Shown here one piece after another: positions 25,470 to 34,086 of a DNA stretch of 64,000 nucleotides (the first letter of the stretch is position 1; the number at the start of each line of letters is the position of its first letter). The stretch lies in assembly GCF_010119935.1 (NCBI RefSeq), contig NZ_CP048209.1, positions 3,475,001 to 3,539,000 of the forward strand, read 5' to 3'. The notes under the pieces were generated by a model. It was not told the DNA's origin and ran no database searches. It saw nothing but the letters and a program-made list of their open reading frames with translations. This DNA is from Paenibacillus lycopersici. GTDB taxonomy: Bacteria; Bacillota; Bacilli; Paenibacillales; Paenibacillaceae. The translations under genes were made by a program, and so were the position numbers.

Positions 25470-26498
25470 ATGAGCAAAACAAACGTATTGCCTGATTTGA
25501 TGTTAAGAATCTTCAACCAACGCAAAAATGCACGTAAACTTCGTCTATTGTCACCGAACAGGATCTTGGAGAGTCGTTACATCACGATCGGCGGGATCGA
25601 ACAATGGATATCGATTCGCGGCGAGGATCGCCGTAATCCCATTCTGCTATTCATCCACGGAGGGCCAGCGTCTTCCTATTCGATATTCAGTCCGCTTATT
25701 CGCTCTTGGGAGAAACACTTTACGATCGTGCAATGGGATCAGCGAGGCTCTGGCAAAACATATAGCCGTAACAGCAAGGACGGAGTTGGCGAGATCAACT
25801 TTGATCTGCTAGTCAGGGACGGTATTGAAGTAGCGAAATATCTGCTGCAATCGCTCCAGCAAAATAAATTGATTTTGATCGGCAGTTCCGTGGGAAGCAT
25901 TATCGGGACGCAGATGGCGAAACGACGCCCGGATTTATTTCATGCCTATGTAGGGACGGATCAGAATGTAAACATCGAAGGACATAAGCTTTCGTACCGC
26001 ATGAATTTGGATGGCCTCCGCGCAGCAGGCTGTGCGAAAGGTATCAGGCTGTTCGAGCAAATCGGACCGGATCCAGCCCGCTGGAGCCTCGAAGACTTTG
26101 ACCATAAGAATCGTTGGATGGTCAAAGTCGTTACTCCTGCGCCTAATATGATTATGGATCTTGTACTGCCATCGATGTTGGCTTCGCCAAATCATAATTT
26201 TCGGGATATTCTCGCGTATTTCAAAGGGATGAATTACTCGCTGGGACAGTTATATGAGGAATTGATTACGTTCGACGCTCGCAAGGTAGGTCTGAAATAT
26301 GAGTTGCCTTACTTCATTTTTCAAGGGGATACCGATTTGGTTACGCCGGTCGATACGGCTCGTTCGTTTTTTGAAGATATCGAAGCCCCCTGCAAGGAAT
26401 TCGCGCTCGTTCCGAATGCCGGACATCTCGCTTGCTTTGCAAGCTCGGAATACTTTCTGGACTTGCTAGTTCAGCGTGTGCTTCCGCTCACGCGCTAG
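25470..26498 (+). CDS. Alpha/beta hydrolase (proline iminopeptidase-like)
   Basis: The 342-residue protein begins at ATG 25470 after AGAGGAG. It shows the oxyanion HGGPASS motif near residue 72, WDQRGSGKT in the next turn, and a nucleophile elbow IGSSVGSIIG (the serine lies in a GSSVG context). The catalytic Asp is in QGDTDLVTP and the His in NAGHLACF. This arrangement matches the S33 proline iminopeptidase and epoxide-hydrolase-like group. It is the first gene of a three-gene unit with a TetR regulator and a TPR protein, under a palindromic operator. Detoxification or ester hydrolysis is likely; the substrate is unknown. Confidence 0.87.
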   Translation: MSKTNVLPDLMLRIFNQRKNARKLRLLSPNRILESRYITIGGIEQWISIRGEDRRNPILLFIHGGPASSYSIFSPLIRSWEKHFTIVQWDQRGSGKTYSRNSKDGVGEINFDLLVRDGIEVAKYLLQSLQQNKLILIGSSVGSIIGTQMAKRRPDLFHAYVGTDQNVNIEGHKLSYRMNLDGLRAAGCAKGIRLFEQIGPDPARWSLEDFDHKNRWMVKVVTPAPNMIMDLVLPSMLASPNHNFRDILAYFKGMNYSLGQLYEELITFDARKVGLKYELPYFIFQGDTDLVTPVDTARSFFEDIEAPCKEFALVPNAGHLACFASSEYFLDLLVQRVLPLTR

Positions 26499-26572
26499 TC
26501 AAACGACAGGATACGGAGGGCTATACGTGATATAATGATGACAACATTCCCAATGGATCGGAGCAGATAGCA

Positions 26573-27163
26573 TTGTCACCTCCAAACAAAGAGCGTCTGG
26601 ATCAAATCCGTGACGAACGCACGACGCAAATTAAGCAGGCGGCACTTAAAATATTTGCTCGAAATGGTTTCAACCGGACGAAAACAAGTATGATTGCCGC
26701 AGCTGCGGGGATCAGCGAAGGTTTGATTTTTCGTTACTTCAAATCCAAAGACATTCTATTCTCGGCCATTGTCGAAGAATTGATGGAAGATGCGGCAAGC
26801 GAGATCGGTCATAGCGGGATCATGCCGGGTACCCCGTACGAACAGATCCGATCTTTAACTGCGAATATGCTGGACGACGAAAACAAATTTGCCTTTATGC
26901 TTATTCTCAAAGCCCGTAAAACCGAAAATCTTCCTCCCAGGGTGACGGAGATTTTCGAACGCTATTCCAACGACAGGATGCTTGATCAGCTGTTGCCCAT
27001 AGTCATAAAGGGTCAAGAGCTCGGCGAATTCATCCAAGGAGATCCCAAGCAACTTCTAAGCTGGTACTTATGCATGATTAACAGTTTAATCTTGCAAGAA
27101 CAAGGAGACGAAACGTACGGTTTCCCCGAAGCGGATGTTTTGATGAAAATTTTATCTAAGTAA
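26573..27163 (+). CDS. TetR-family transcriptional regulator
   Basis: The 196-residue protein has the N-terminal TetR helix-turn-helix (ALKIFARNGFNRTKTSMIAA, then AGISEGLIFRYFKSKDILF) and a helical ligand-binding domain. A TTG start nine bases after GGAG is used; no ATG is suitable. It follows the hydrolase by 74 bases in the same direction with no terminator, so it probably controls its own operon through the 29-bp palindrome at 25416-25444. Confidence 0.9.
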   Translation: MSPPNKERLDQIRDERTTQIKQAALKIFARNGFNRTKTSMIAAAAGISEGLIFRYFKSKDILFSAIVEELMEDAASEIGHSGIMPGTPYEQIRSLTANMLDDENKFAFMLILKARKTENLPPRVTEIFERYSNDRMLDQLLPIVIKGQELGEFIQGDPKQLLSWYLCMINSLILQEQGDETYGFPEADVLMKILSK

Positions 27164-27227
27164 GAATAACGCTTATCAGCCGGCGCTGCGTTTGATGCAG
27201 AGCCACAAGAGAAAGGGAAATGCAACT

Positions 27228-27737
27228 ATGAAACGAGAGCGTCTGGATAAAGCCATACAGCTGCGCGAAGAAGGAAGAGCCAAGCAGAATCAAGCGCTTC
27301 TTGCCGAAGTCCGCGCGATGCTTCTAGATCTAGTCTCCGCTTACCCGGACGATGCCGAGATCAACTATCAAACAGCCGTTGCGCATGACAATTCAGGACT
27401 CGGACGAGAAGCGATTCCGTTCTATGAACTAGCCATTAAACAAGGACTAGCCGGAGCAGATCTCGAAAGAGCTTTGCTCGGATTAGGAAGCACCTATCGT
27501 TATTTGGGCTACTATAAGGAAGCAGAGGAAACGTTAAGGCGCGGCGTAAGAGAGTTCCCTCATCATAGAGGACTGCAAGTTTTTCTTGCGATCGCCCTTT
27601 ATAATACGGGGAACTACAAAGAGTCGACGGAACTCCTTCTGACCAATTTGCTCGAAACAACCGCAGATGAGAAACTGCAATATTTTAGCAAACCGATCAA
27701 ATATTACGCACAGCATCTTGATGAAACCTGGGAATGA
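27228..27737 (+). CDS. Tetratricopeptide-repeat protein
   Basis: The 169-residue protein contains about three TPR-like helix pairs (YPDDAEINYQTAVAHDNSGL; LGLGSTYRYLGYYKEAEETL; LAIALYNTGNYKESTELLL). GAAAGGG precedes ATG 27228. The family is common in Bacillales next to regulators and is probably a scaffold without enzymatic activity. It closes the hydrolase-TetR-TPR unit, and a terminator lies about 110 bases downstream. Confidence 0.85.
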   Translation: MKRERLDKAIQLREEGRAKQNQALLAEVRAMLLDLVSAYPDDAEINYQTAVAHDNSGLGREAIPFYELAIKQGLAGADLERALLGLGSTYRYLGYYKEAEETLRRGVREFPHHRGLQVFLAIALYNTGNYKESTELLLTNLLETTADEKLQYFSKPIKYYAQHLDETWE

Positions 27738-27844
27738 TCGCGGCGTCCATGCCACGCCGGCGAAGCGCCTCAGGAGCCGTTCGTGCTCCAGGGCGCGGTT
27801 TGCCATGAGCCTGCTCGAAGCAGCGTATAGTTCTCCGCAATCCG

Positions 27845-27868
27845 GGAGCGAGCGATCGCTCCTTTTTC
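27845..27868 (+). terminator. Terminator of the hydrolase-TetR-TPR operon
   Basis: A 7-bp stem GGAGCGA/TCGCTCC with a GCGA tetraloop is followed by TTTTT. Confidence 0.85.
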
Positions 27869-27913
27869 ATGCGCCGTTGCCTGTCTGCTTAACCTGTGCT
27901 CAGTCGATCGGGG

Positions 27914-29236
27914 TCATGCTTTCTCCTTCTCTGCGGTCTTCTTGTTCCTCACGGAGGCAAGGGTTGATTTTAGAGGAATAGGGTGCAATTTCGATTTTGA
28001 GACGCCAATTTGCTGAGAGGTGTAAATGCCCGTGTGACCGGAAAACAAATAGCTTACGATGCACGCCATAAACATATAAATCATCCCTTCCGAACCAAAA
28101 AGCTCGATGCCCATCACGAAACAGGCCAGCGGCGTGTTGGTGGCGCCGCTGAACACGGCAATCAAGCCAAGTCCGGCAAGAAACGGCGCGGAGAGATGGA
28201 GCAGAACGGCCAGCGAGTTGCCAAGCGTTGCCCCGATGACGAAGAGGGGGGTAACTTCGCCGCCTTGAAAACCGGCGCCAAGCGTAAGCGCGGTAAATAA
28301 CGTTTTCCATAGAAACGCCAGATGCGCAACCGGCTCTTCGAAGGACTGCTGCAGTAAGGGAATGCCCAGCCCCAAATAATCGCGCGTACCGAAAATGAAA
28401 ACAAGCGCAATGATAACAAGTCCGCCAACAAAGCCCTTGATGATCGGGTTTTTGAAAAGCTTCGCATACATTTTTTTGAGTCCATGCGTAAGCTCGCTGA
28501 AAAAAAGACTGGTTAATCCAAAGAGGATGGAGGCCACCATGACTTTGAACACGACGGACGCAGAGAGAGCCGGCACAGCGCCCATCGTGTAATGAATATG
28601 ATGAATGCCCCAAGCCGTCGTAACCAGGTTACCCACGAAACCGGCGATGAAGCATGGAATTATAGCCTGATAGCTGACAAGCCCGATCGCAATGACTTCG
28701 AGTCCGAAAATCGTTCCGGCAAGGGGCGTTCCGAATACGGATCCAAAGCCGCTGCTGATGCCGCACATCAACAGAATTTTACGATCAATGCCATCGACTT
28801 TAAATACCTTGCCGATCCATTCCGAGAAGCTGCCGCCCATTTGCACGGCGGTTCCTTCCCGACCTGCCGAACCGCCGAAGAGATGGGTTAGAAACGTACC
28901 CAATAGCACAAGCGGAGCCATACGAAAAGGAATGCTCTCTTGTCCGTCTTGAATTTGTTCTAAAATCAGATTGTTTCCTTTGCCGGCGTTTTTGCCGAAT
29001 TTCAAGTATACCAAGCTCATGAATGCCCCGCCGAGCGGCAATAGGTACAACAGCCAAGGGTGCGCCGTTCGCCGATCGGTCGCAAATTCCAGGCTCTCCA
29101 AAAATAACGCGGAAGCCGAACCGGATAAAATGCCCAGCATGCCACCGTAGAAAATCCATTTGAACAGTGAGCCGACCAGGGCAGCATGCATCGTTTTTTC
29201 GGCATAATGATAGGCCGTTTCTTTTAGCTTTTTCAA
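27914..29236 (-). CDS. CLC-F type fluoride/proton antiporter
   Basis: The 440-residue CLC-family membrane protein exports fluoride. The CLC-F signatures GGSAGREGTAVQMGGS (about residue 122) and AGFQGGEVTPLFVIGATLG (about 350) replace the chloride-type GKEGP and GxFxPxLxxGA motifs. About ten hydrophobic segments are visible. The gene is preceded on its own strand by a fluoride riboswitch with a terminator, which independently supports the fluoride assignment. The C-terminus is short and basic and lacks CBS domains. Confidence 0.92.
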   Translation of the reverse strand: MKKLKETAYHYAEKTMHAALVGSLFKWIFYGGMLGILSGSASALFLESLEFATDRRTAHPWLLYLLPLGGAFMSLVYLKFGKNAGKGNNLILEQIQDGQESIPFRMAPLVLLGTFLTHLFGGSAGREGTAVQMGGSFSEWIGKVFKVDGIDRKILLMCGISSGFGSVFGTPLAGTIFGLEVIAIGLVSYQAIIPCFIAGFVGNLVTTAWGIHHIHYTMGAVPALSASVVFKVMVASILFGLTSLFFSELTHGLKKMYAKLFKNPIIKGFVGGLVIIALVFIFGTRDYLGLGIPLLQQSFEEPVAHLAFLWKTLFTALTLGAGFQGGEVTPLFVIGATLGNSLAVLLHLSAPFLAGLGLIAVFSGATNTPLACFVMGIELFGSEGMIYMFMACIVSYLFSGHTGIYTSQQIGVSKSKLHPIPLKSTLASVRNKKTAEKEKA

Positions 29237-29280
29237 TGTTTTCTCTCCCTTAGCATGGGTTGATTGGGTGAATTTCGGAC

Positions 29281-29326
29281 AAAAAAATAGACTCCTACCA
29301 GTGCAAGTTGCTCACTGGTAGGAGTC
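29281..29326 (-). terminator. Regulatory terminator of the fluoride riboswitch
   Basis: On the minus strand a perfect 14-bp stem (29326-29313 with 29303-29290) is followed by an A-rich plus strand, that is, a run of seven T residues. Its 5' arm overlaps the last nine bases of the aptamer (GACTCCTAC), so fluoride binding would prevent terminator formation. Confidence 0.9.
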
Positions 29327-29362
29327 ATTAGCCCGAGGGCGGTTATGGCGAACTCCATCGCC
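29318..29362 (-). ncRNA. Fluoride riboswitch (crcB motif)
   Basis: On the minus strand the RNA reads GGCGATGGAGTTCGCC, then ATAACCGCC, then GCTAATGACTCCTAC. These are the conserved blocks of the crcB motif: P1/P2 with the GGNGAUGG start, the pseudoknot strand and the UGACUCCUAC 3' end. It stands about 80 bases before the CLC-F gene and would switch it on when fluoride is bound. Confidence 0.93.
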
Positions 29363-29528
29363 TTATTCACGTGTATTCATTATAGTTGAAGTTAAAGCGC
29401 CGGTCAACGATATTCTGGATTCATTATGGTACTCTCATTAGTCAGGATATGACGAGTTTGTATAAAGCCGGTCGTTGAGAATGTGTATTGAGCATGAAAT
29501 CCAAGTTGGGGTACAATCTACTCATTCG

Positions 29529-29549
29529 AAATGATAATGATTATCATTT
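29529..29549. promoter_or_regulatory. Fur box upstream of the iron-receptor lipoprotein
   Basis: Twenty-one bases form a perfect 10-1-10 palindrome (AAATGATAAT-G-ATTATCATTT), an ideal Fur site. It lies 55 bases before the receptor gene start. Confidence 0.95.
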
Positions 29550-29604
29550 TTAATAACGAATGGTTTTGCTGCACAACATAAACCTCATGGGAGTGAATGG
29601 AATC

Positions 29605-30603
29605 ATGGCAAGATCGGGATTAATGAAAACAGGATGGATATCGCTTATAACGGCAGCGATGTTTACGGTGACCGGCTGCGGCTCGTCAGGCGATCAAGCT
29701 GAGGTCACGACGAATACCGATAAGCCTGCACAGGCGGCGCCCAGCGAAGCTACGCCTAAGAAGGAAACGCGCGTCGTTACCGATGCCTTCGGAGAGGTAG
29801 AGATTCCGACGAATCCGAAGCGAATCTCGGCGCTGTATCGTGAAGATTATTTGGTTGCGCTCGGGGTAACGCCGATCGTGCAATATTATAACCCGATGTG
29901 GGGTAAGCAGGATTATTTGAAGCTGGACGTGCCGTTGTTCGACGTGACCGGCAGCATCGAAGCGCTGCTTGTGTCCGAGCCGGACTTGATCATCGGCGCC
30001 GGAGAAGTCGATGCCGCACAATACAAGCTCTATTCCAAGGTCGCGCCGACGTTCCGTTTGCCGGACGACGTACTGGCGGATTCGCGCAAAACATTGACCT
30101 TAATCGCCGAATTGCTTGGTCTCAGCGACAAGGCGAAGCAGGTTCTTGCCGATTACGAAGCCCGTATCGCCGATGTGAAGGCGAAGCTGAACGCGGCGAT
30201 CGGCGATGAGAAGCTTGTCGTCCTGCGAATGAACGTCGCAGACAAATCGATTAATATTTTCGGCATCCATAACACGTTTGTCGGACAACTCTTGTATGAG
30301 GATCTTGGGTTGAAGGCGCCGGGATTCGCCGAAGCGATGACGGAAGGCAATATCGTCTTGTCGAAGGAGGTCATTCCGGAGCTTGACGCGGACCATATTA
30401 TCTTGCTTCCGTCCAACGGGACGTGGGAGGAAGAGGGCAACGCGAAGGCGCTTGAAGAAATGAAGGCGGATCCGTTATGGCAGACCGTTCCTGCATTCAA
30501 GAAAGGTCACGTATATCCCGTAGAGAGATCGTATTGGCAGACGGGCGCCATTACGGCCAACGGGCTGAAGATGGATGATTTGCTTCGATTGCTGGCTTCG
30601 TAG
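29605..30603 (+). CDS. Iron-siderophore ABC-transporter substrate-binding lipoprotein
   Basis: The 332-residue lipoprotein has an N-terminal signal with lipobox FTVTGCGSS and a Thr/Pro-rich linker. A class III (FecB/TroA-like) binding fold of two lobes follows (TDAFGEVEIPTNPKRISAL; LLVSEPDLIIGAGEVDA; FKKGHVYPVERSYWQTGAI). It delivers ferric siderophore to a permease. No permease or ATPase gene is nearby, so partners must be encoded elsewhere. A perfect Fur box precedes it. The start at ATG 29605 is the best match to GGAG plus signal peptide. Its sequence is clearly related to the binding domain of the next gene. Confidence 0.92.
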   Translation: MARSGLMKTGWISLITAAMFTVTGCGSSGDQAEVTTNTDKPAQAAPSEATPKKETRVVTDAFGEVEIPTNPKRISALYREDYLVALGVTPIVQYYNPMWGKQDYLKLDVPLFDVTGSIEALLVSEPDLIIGAGEVDAAQYKLYSKVAPTFRLPDDVLADSRKTLTLIAELLGLSDKAKQVLADYEARIADVKAKLNAAIGDEKLVVLRMNVADKSINIFGIHNTFVGQLLYEDLGLKAPGFAEAMTEGNIVLSKEVIPELDADHIILLPSNGTWEEEGNAKALEEMKADPLWQTVPAFKKGHVYPVERSYWQTGAITANGLKMDDLLRLLAS

Positions 30604-30658
30604 CGGGAATAAAGCGTGATTACGTTCATTGGCGGGACTCAACGCCATCCTTGAAATA

Positions 30659-30702
30659 GAGCCGCTTTTCAACGAAGGTTGATGAGCGGCTCGTTTTGAT
30701 TT
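30659..30702 (+). terminator. Terminator after the iron-receptor gene
   Basis: The 8-bp stem GAGCCGCT/AGCGGCTC with a partly paired inner loop is followed by GTTTTGATTT. Confidence 0.75.
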
Positions 30703-30715
30703 ACACTATATTCAT

Positions 30716-30730
30716 TGAGAATGAATATCA
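30716..30730. promoter_or_regulatory. Fur box upstream of the AraC/Btr-like regulator
   Basis: TGAGAATGAATATCA is a 7-1-7 Fur-type inverted repeat with two mismatches from TGATAATNATTATCA, placed 25 bases before the gene start. Confidence 0.75.
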
Positions 30731-30754
30731 ATTAGAAGGCGGTTGAAAGTAACG

Positions 30755-32347
30755 ATGTTGGATATTGAACAGCGCGAACAAACCGGGACTGCTCCTATCG
30801 TCCATTATGTGCTGCAATCGATCCGCTTGATCGTTGCGGGCGAGCAAGCGGATCGGAGTGATTCGGACGGCAGCGACAATAACGATAAGGAAAGCTTTGA
30901 ATTGCTCTTTATCATGAGCGGGACGGGACAAGGAAAATGCTATTTGCAGAGACCTGGTAGGACGTTATCCGTGGATCCTGAGGTGCTGAGCTGCAGCTAT
31001 TACCGAGTGTGCTTCGTTACGAGCGGCAATGACGCGGCTTCCAGCCTACTGCCGGATAAGCAAGAGCTTGCCTGCGCGCCCTTCGCGAAGACAATGGAGC
31101 TGCTCGATGAGTTATATGGGCTCCGCGGGGCGAGCGACCAGCTCGGGCTGTTCCAACGATTCGCGAGATTTCAAGAGCTGCTGTTCTTGCTGCTCAGCCA
31201 AAATGCACCTGCAGCCGAGGAGAAGGGAACGGATATCGAGCGGCATGGTGTCGAGCATAGCATACGGCATATTCATCAGTACTACCGTGAGCTTCTGACC
31301 GTGGAGGAGCTGGCCTCCCTCGCAGGCATCGATCGTTGGAAGTATACCCGTCTGTTCAAAGAAGCGACGGGTCAAGTACCGCTCCAGTACTTGAATGATG
31401 TACGGATCAATCAAGCCAAGAAATGGCTGGCAAGCGCCGATGACAAGCTGCTCGATATTGCGCTGAATGCGGGTTTCAGCAATGAATATTATTTCAATCG
31501 CCGTTTCAAGCAGACGGTAGGCATGTCGCCCGGACAATACCGTCGCAGCCGCAAGGGACAGCTTCGGGTCGTAGCGCCGTACTTGGAGGATTTCATCGTC
31601 GCGCTGAATATGCAGCCTATCGCCCAGTATTGGCATGCGAAATGGGGAAAACAAGACTATCTGGGCTTAAACCATATTCCGACGTTCGATGAGAACGGCG
31701 GCAACTTCGACGCGCTTTCCGGTTATAAGCCGGATTTGATCTTGCTTATGGACCGTTATGAGCAGCAGCAATATTCGCAGTGCCGACGCATATCCAACAC
31801 GTGCATTCTGCGCGAGCAGACCAATAATTGGCGTACGCTGCTGCGAACCGTCGCCGATTATTTCGGTCGGACGGCGTTGGCCGACGATGCGATCGCAAAC
31901 TATGATTTCAAAGCACGGAATGCGAGTCATAGGCTGAGTCAAATTATGAAAGGTGAAACGGTCGCTTTCTTGCGTATCTCGGCAGACCACATCATCCAAT
32001 ATACGGAAGAAGGGCAATCCTTTGTGTCGACTGTTCTCTATGGCGATGCCGGCTTGCGTCCACATGCCGCGGTAGGCGTAGCTTCCCAAGCGAATAGGCC
32101 GGGCATGTTCAATCTCTCCGTAGCGGACCTGCGTGCGTTAACCGCGGATCATCTGTTCATTACGTTCGATAAGTGGCATAGCCAAGCCGAAGGAAAGGAG
32201 CGGGAACTGCTCGAGCGGCCGGAGTGGCATGATCTGCCCGCCGTACGGAACAACCGCGTGTACGAGGTCGATTTTCTAACCTGGATGAATAACGGAATCA
32301 TATCCAACGGTATCAAAATCGACGATATCCTGCGATCGTTAGCTTGA
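30755..32347 (+). CDS. Btr-like AraC regulator fused to a siderophore-binding domain
   Basis: The 530-residue protein has an N-terminal region (1-160), an AraC-type double helix-turn-helix (about 165-265; LTVEELASLAGIDRWKYTRL and LLDIALNAGFSNEYYFNRRF) and a C-terminal periplasmic-binding-like domain (about 275-530). This is the build of Bacillus subtilis Btr (YbbB), which activates uptake genes on binding bacillibactin in the cytosol. The C-terminal domain matches the neighbouring lipoprotein: WGKQDYL occurs in both, and GIISNGIKIDDILRSLA aligns with AITANGLKMDDLLRLLA. ATG 30755 is preferred to the TTG at 30743, which is too near the ribosome site. A Fur box precedes it. Confidence 0.92.
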   Translation: MLDIEQREQTGTAPIVHYVLQSIRLIVAGEQADRSDSDGSDNNDKESFELLFIMSGTGQGKCYLQRPGRTLSVDPEVLSCSYYRVCFVTSGNDAASSLLPDKQELACAPFAKTMELLDELYGLRGASDQLGLFQRFARFQELLFLLLSQNAPAAEEKGTDIERHGVEHSIRHIHQYYRELLTVEELASLAGIDRWKYTRLFKEATGQVPLQYLNDVRINQAKKWLASADDKLLDIALNAGFSNEYYFNRRFKQTVGMSPGQYRRSRKGQLRVVAPYLEDFIVALNMQPIAQYWHAKWGKQDYLGLNHIPTFDENGGNFDALSGYKPDLILLMDRYEQQQYSQCRRISNTCILREQTNNWRTLLRTVADYFGRTALADDAIANYDFKARNASHRLSQIMKGETVAFLRISADHIIQYTEEGQSFVSTVLYGDAGLRPHAAVGVASQANRPGMFNLSVADLRALTADHLFITFDKWHSQAEGKERELLERPEWHDLPAVRNNRVYEVDFLTWMNNGIISNGIKIDDILRSLA

Positions 32348-32455
32348 TTTGGTTGTGCTCGCGCGTAAAGTTCCGGATCCCATCCTCCATTTTGTATAAA
32401 GCGACTGTCGATTCTGTCCATTGTTATTGTCGCGCTGCCGAAGCTACAATGATAT

Positions 32456-32470
32456 TGAGAATGATTATCA
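32456..32470. promoter_or_regulatory. Fur box upstream of the reductase gene
   Basis: TGAGAATGATTATCA differs from the ideal 7-1-7 Fur consensus at one position. It lies 42 bases before the gene. Confidence 0.85.
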
Positions 32471-32511
32471 CAGCATGGACATGACATGAGCCGGCTGGAG
32501 GAGGACATCGA

Positions 32512-33549
32512 TTGACGGAGCAGCTTGAATTATACGATGTGACGATTATCGGCGGCGGCCCTGCGGGGATGTATGCTGCCTTTTATAGCGGAATGCGCGA
32601 TCTGAAGACGAAGCTGATCGAAGCGAAAGACGAGCTGGGCGGGCGGATGCTGATCTATCCCGAGAAACTGATTTGGGATGTCGGAGGGATTGCGCCGATC
32701 CTGTGCGAGAAGTTAATCGCCCAATTGTCGGAGCAGGCGAAGACGTTCGACCCGACGATCGTATTCGGCCAGCACATTATCGGATTGGAGAAACAGGCGG
32801 ATTCGACGTACATGCTGGAGGCGGCTACGGGAGAGAAGCACTGGACACGCACGGTCATACTGGCTATCGGCCGCGGCATTCTGCGAATGGCGAAGCTGGA
32901 GCTGAAAGGAGCCGAGCGCTATGAGGTGTCCAATCTGCACTATACGGTGCAGGAACTGGAGCCATTCAGAGGGAAACGCGTACTTATCTCGGGCGGGGGA
33001 AACTCCGCCGTCGATTGGGCGAACGAGCTGGTTCCCATCGCCGCTCAGGTCATGGTCGTGCATAGGCGCGACCGCTTCGGCGGGCATGAGAAAAACATTG
33101 CCCGGATGAAGGCGTCTTCTGCCGATGTGCTTACGCCCTATGAAGTCACGCAGTTATACAGCGGCAACGGAAAGACGATTGAACGGGTGACGATCGCGCA
33201 TGTCGATACAGGCGCTTCGCGCGAGCTGGCAGTAGACGAGGTAATTATCAACCACGGGTTGAAATCCGATTTTACGGGTATCAAGGATTGGGGACTGGAT
33301 ATGGACGAATGGAACATATTCGTCAGCCCGAGGCTTGAGACGAACATGCCGGGCATCTTCGGGGCAGGCGACTTCGTCAATTACGAAAGCAAGCTCAACC
33401 TCATTGCCGGGGCGTTCACGGATGCGGCCGTAGCGCTTAACAGCGCCAAACGGTACATGGATCCCGAGGCGCCGAGAATGGCTTATGTATCGTCGCATAA
33501 CGAGAGGTTTAAAGAACGGAACCAAGCGCTTGGCATATCCGATGCGTAG
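32512..33549 (+). CDS. YumC/YcgT-type ferredoxin/flavodoxin-NADP reductase (Fur-regulated)
   Basis: The 345-residue thioredoxin-reductase-like flavoprotein has an FAD-binding [16 protein letters not shown] near the N-terminus, an NADPH-binding [13 protein letters not shown] with [12 protein letters not shown], and a C-terminal [11 protein letters not shown]. The redox CxxC of thioredoxin reductase is absent, which places it with the ferredoxin/flavodoxin-NADP reductases YumC and YcgT. Start TTG 32512 follows GGAGGAGGA. A Fur box controls it, like ycgT in B. subtilis. A likely job is reductive iron release from siderophore, or feeding electrons to iron-poor (flavodoxin) metabolism. Confidence 0.9.
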   Translation: MTEQLELYDVTIIGGGPAGMYAAFYSGMRDLKTKLIEAKDELGGRMLIYPEKLIWDVGGIAPILCEKLIAQLSEQAKTFDPTIVFGQHIIGLEKQADSTYMLEAATGEKHWTRTVILAIGRGILRMAKLELKGAERYEVSNLHYTVQELEPFRGKRVLISGGGNSAVDWANELVPIAAQVMVVHRRDRFGGHEKNIARMKASSADVLTPYEVTQLYSGNGKTIERVTIAHVDTGASRELAVDEVIINHGLKSDFTGIKDWGLDMDEWNIFVSPRLETNMPGIFGAGDFVNYESKLNLIAGAFTDAAVALNSAKRYMDPEAPRMAYVSSHNERFKERNQALGISDA

Positions 33550-33735
33550 CAGGGCCGCTATCATGAAATCGGCGACTTCCCGGTTCGCCCTGCTGTCCGG
33601 TTTCCGCGCGTCCGCATGGTAAGACCATTCGGCCAGCTGACCGAAGCAAATCGTCAACAGTCGTTTCGATCGTCCATAAACCCGACTAGCCGATAAGACC
33701 GAATTGCCGGCAGGGCTTGCAGCGGCGGCGGTCTG

Positions 33736-33790
33736 TGCACCTTCTCCAGCGAGCCTATCGGCGGGAGAAGGTGCATTTTCGTTTAGGGGT
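33736..33790 (+). terminator. Terminator after the reductase gene
   Basis: A 12-bp perfect stem (33736-33747 with 33774-33785) with a large, partly paired loop is followed by TTTTCGTTT. Confidence 0.75.
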
Positions 33791-33835
33791 TGACGCCTGT
33801 TCCGGATTTCATTTACATTTAATACATATTGTCAA

Positions 33836-33853
33836 GTATACGCTTGTATACGA
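33836..33853. promoter_or_regulatory. Inverted repeat GTATAC-GCTT-GTATAC before the ABC exporter
   Basis: A perfect 6-4-6 inverted repeat lies in an AT-rich promoter-like stretch ahead of a long leader. It could be an operator. The leader up to 34086 has a short open frame (33860-34051) with a good ribosome site (GAGGAGGG) but basic, unfamiliar sequence. I do not call it a gene. Confidence 0.4.
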
Positions 33854-34086
33854 GGAGGGTTGAAGGAGAGACGGAGGTTTCCGGAGCAGTCGAAGGCGAA
33901 GCGAGCGACGCTTGCCCGGCAGCTCGCCCGGCCCATCATTGAATCGGTCACCCGATGCCGCCGGCGAATGGAAGGCGCCGGATCAAGTGATCGAAGATTA
34001 CGTTCATTCATCTGTCGATATTCAAGAGATCGGATCAGAGCCGTGGTCTGAAGGTCCGACGGACCAAAGAGAGGGGACATTAAACA

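Noticed and set aside
33860..34051. 63-codon frame in the leader of the ABC exporter
   Set aside because: It has a good ribosome site, but the product is Arg-rich and unlike a protein, and another frame over 33950-34080 looks equally protein-like. A decayed gene or untranslated leader is possible, but nothing can be named.
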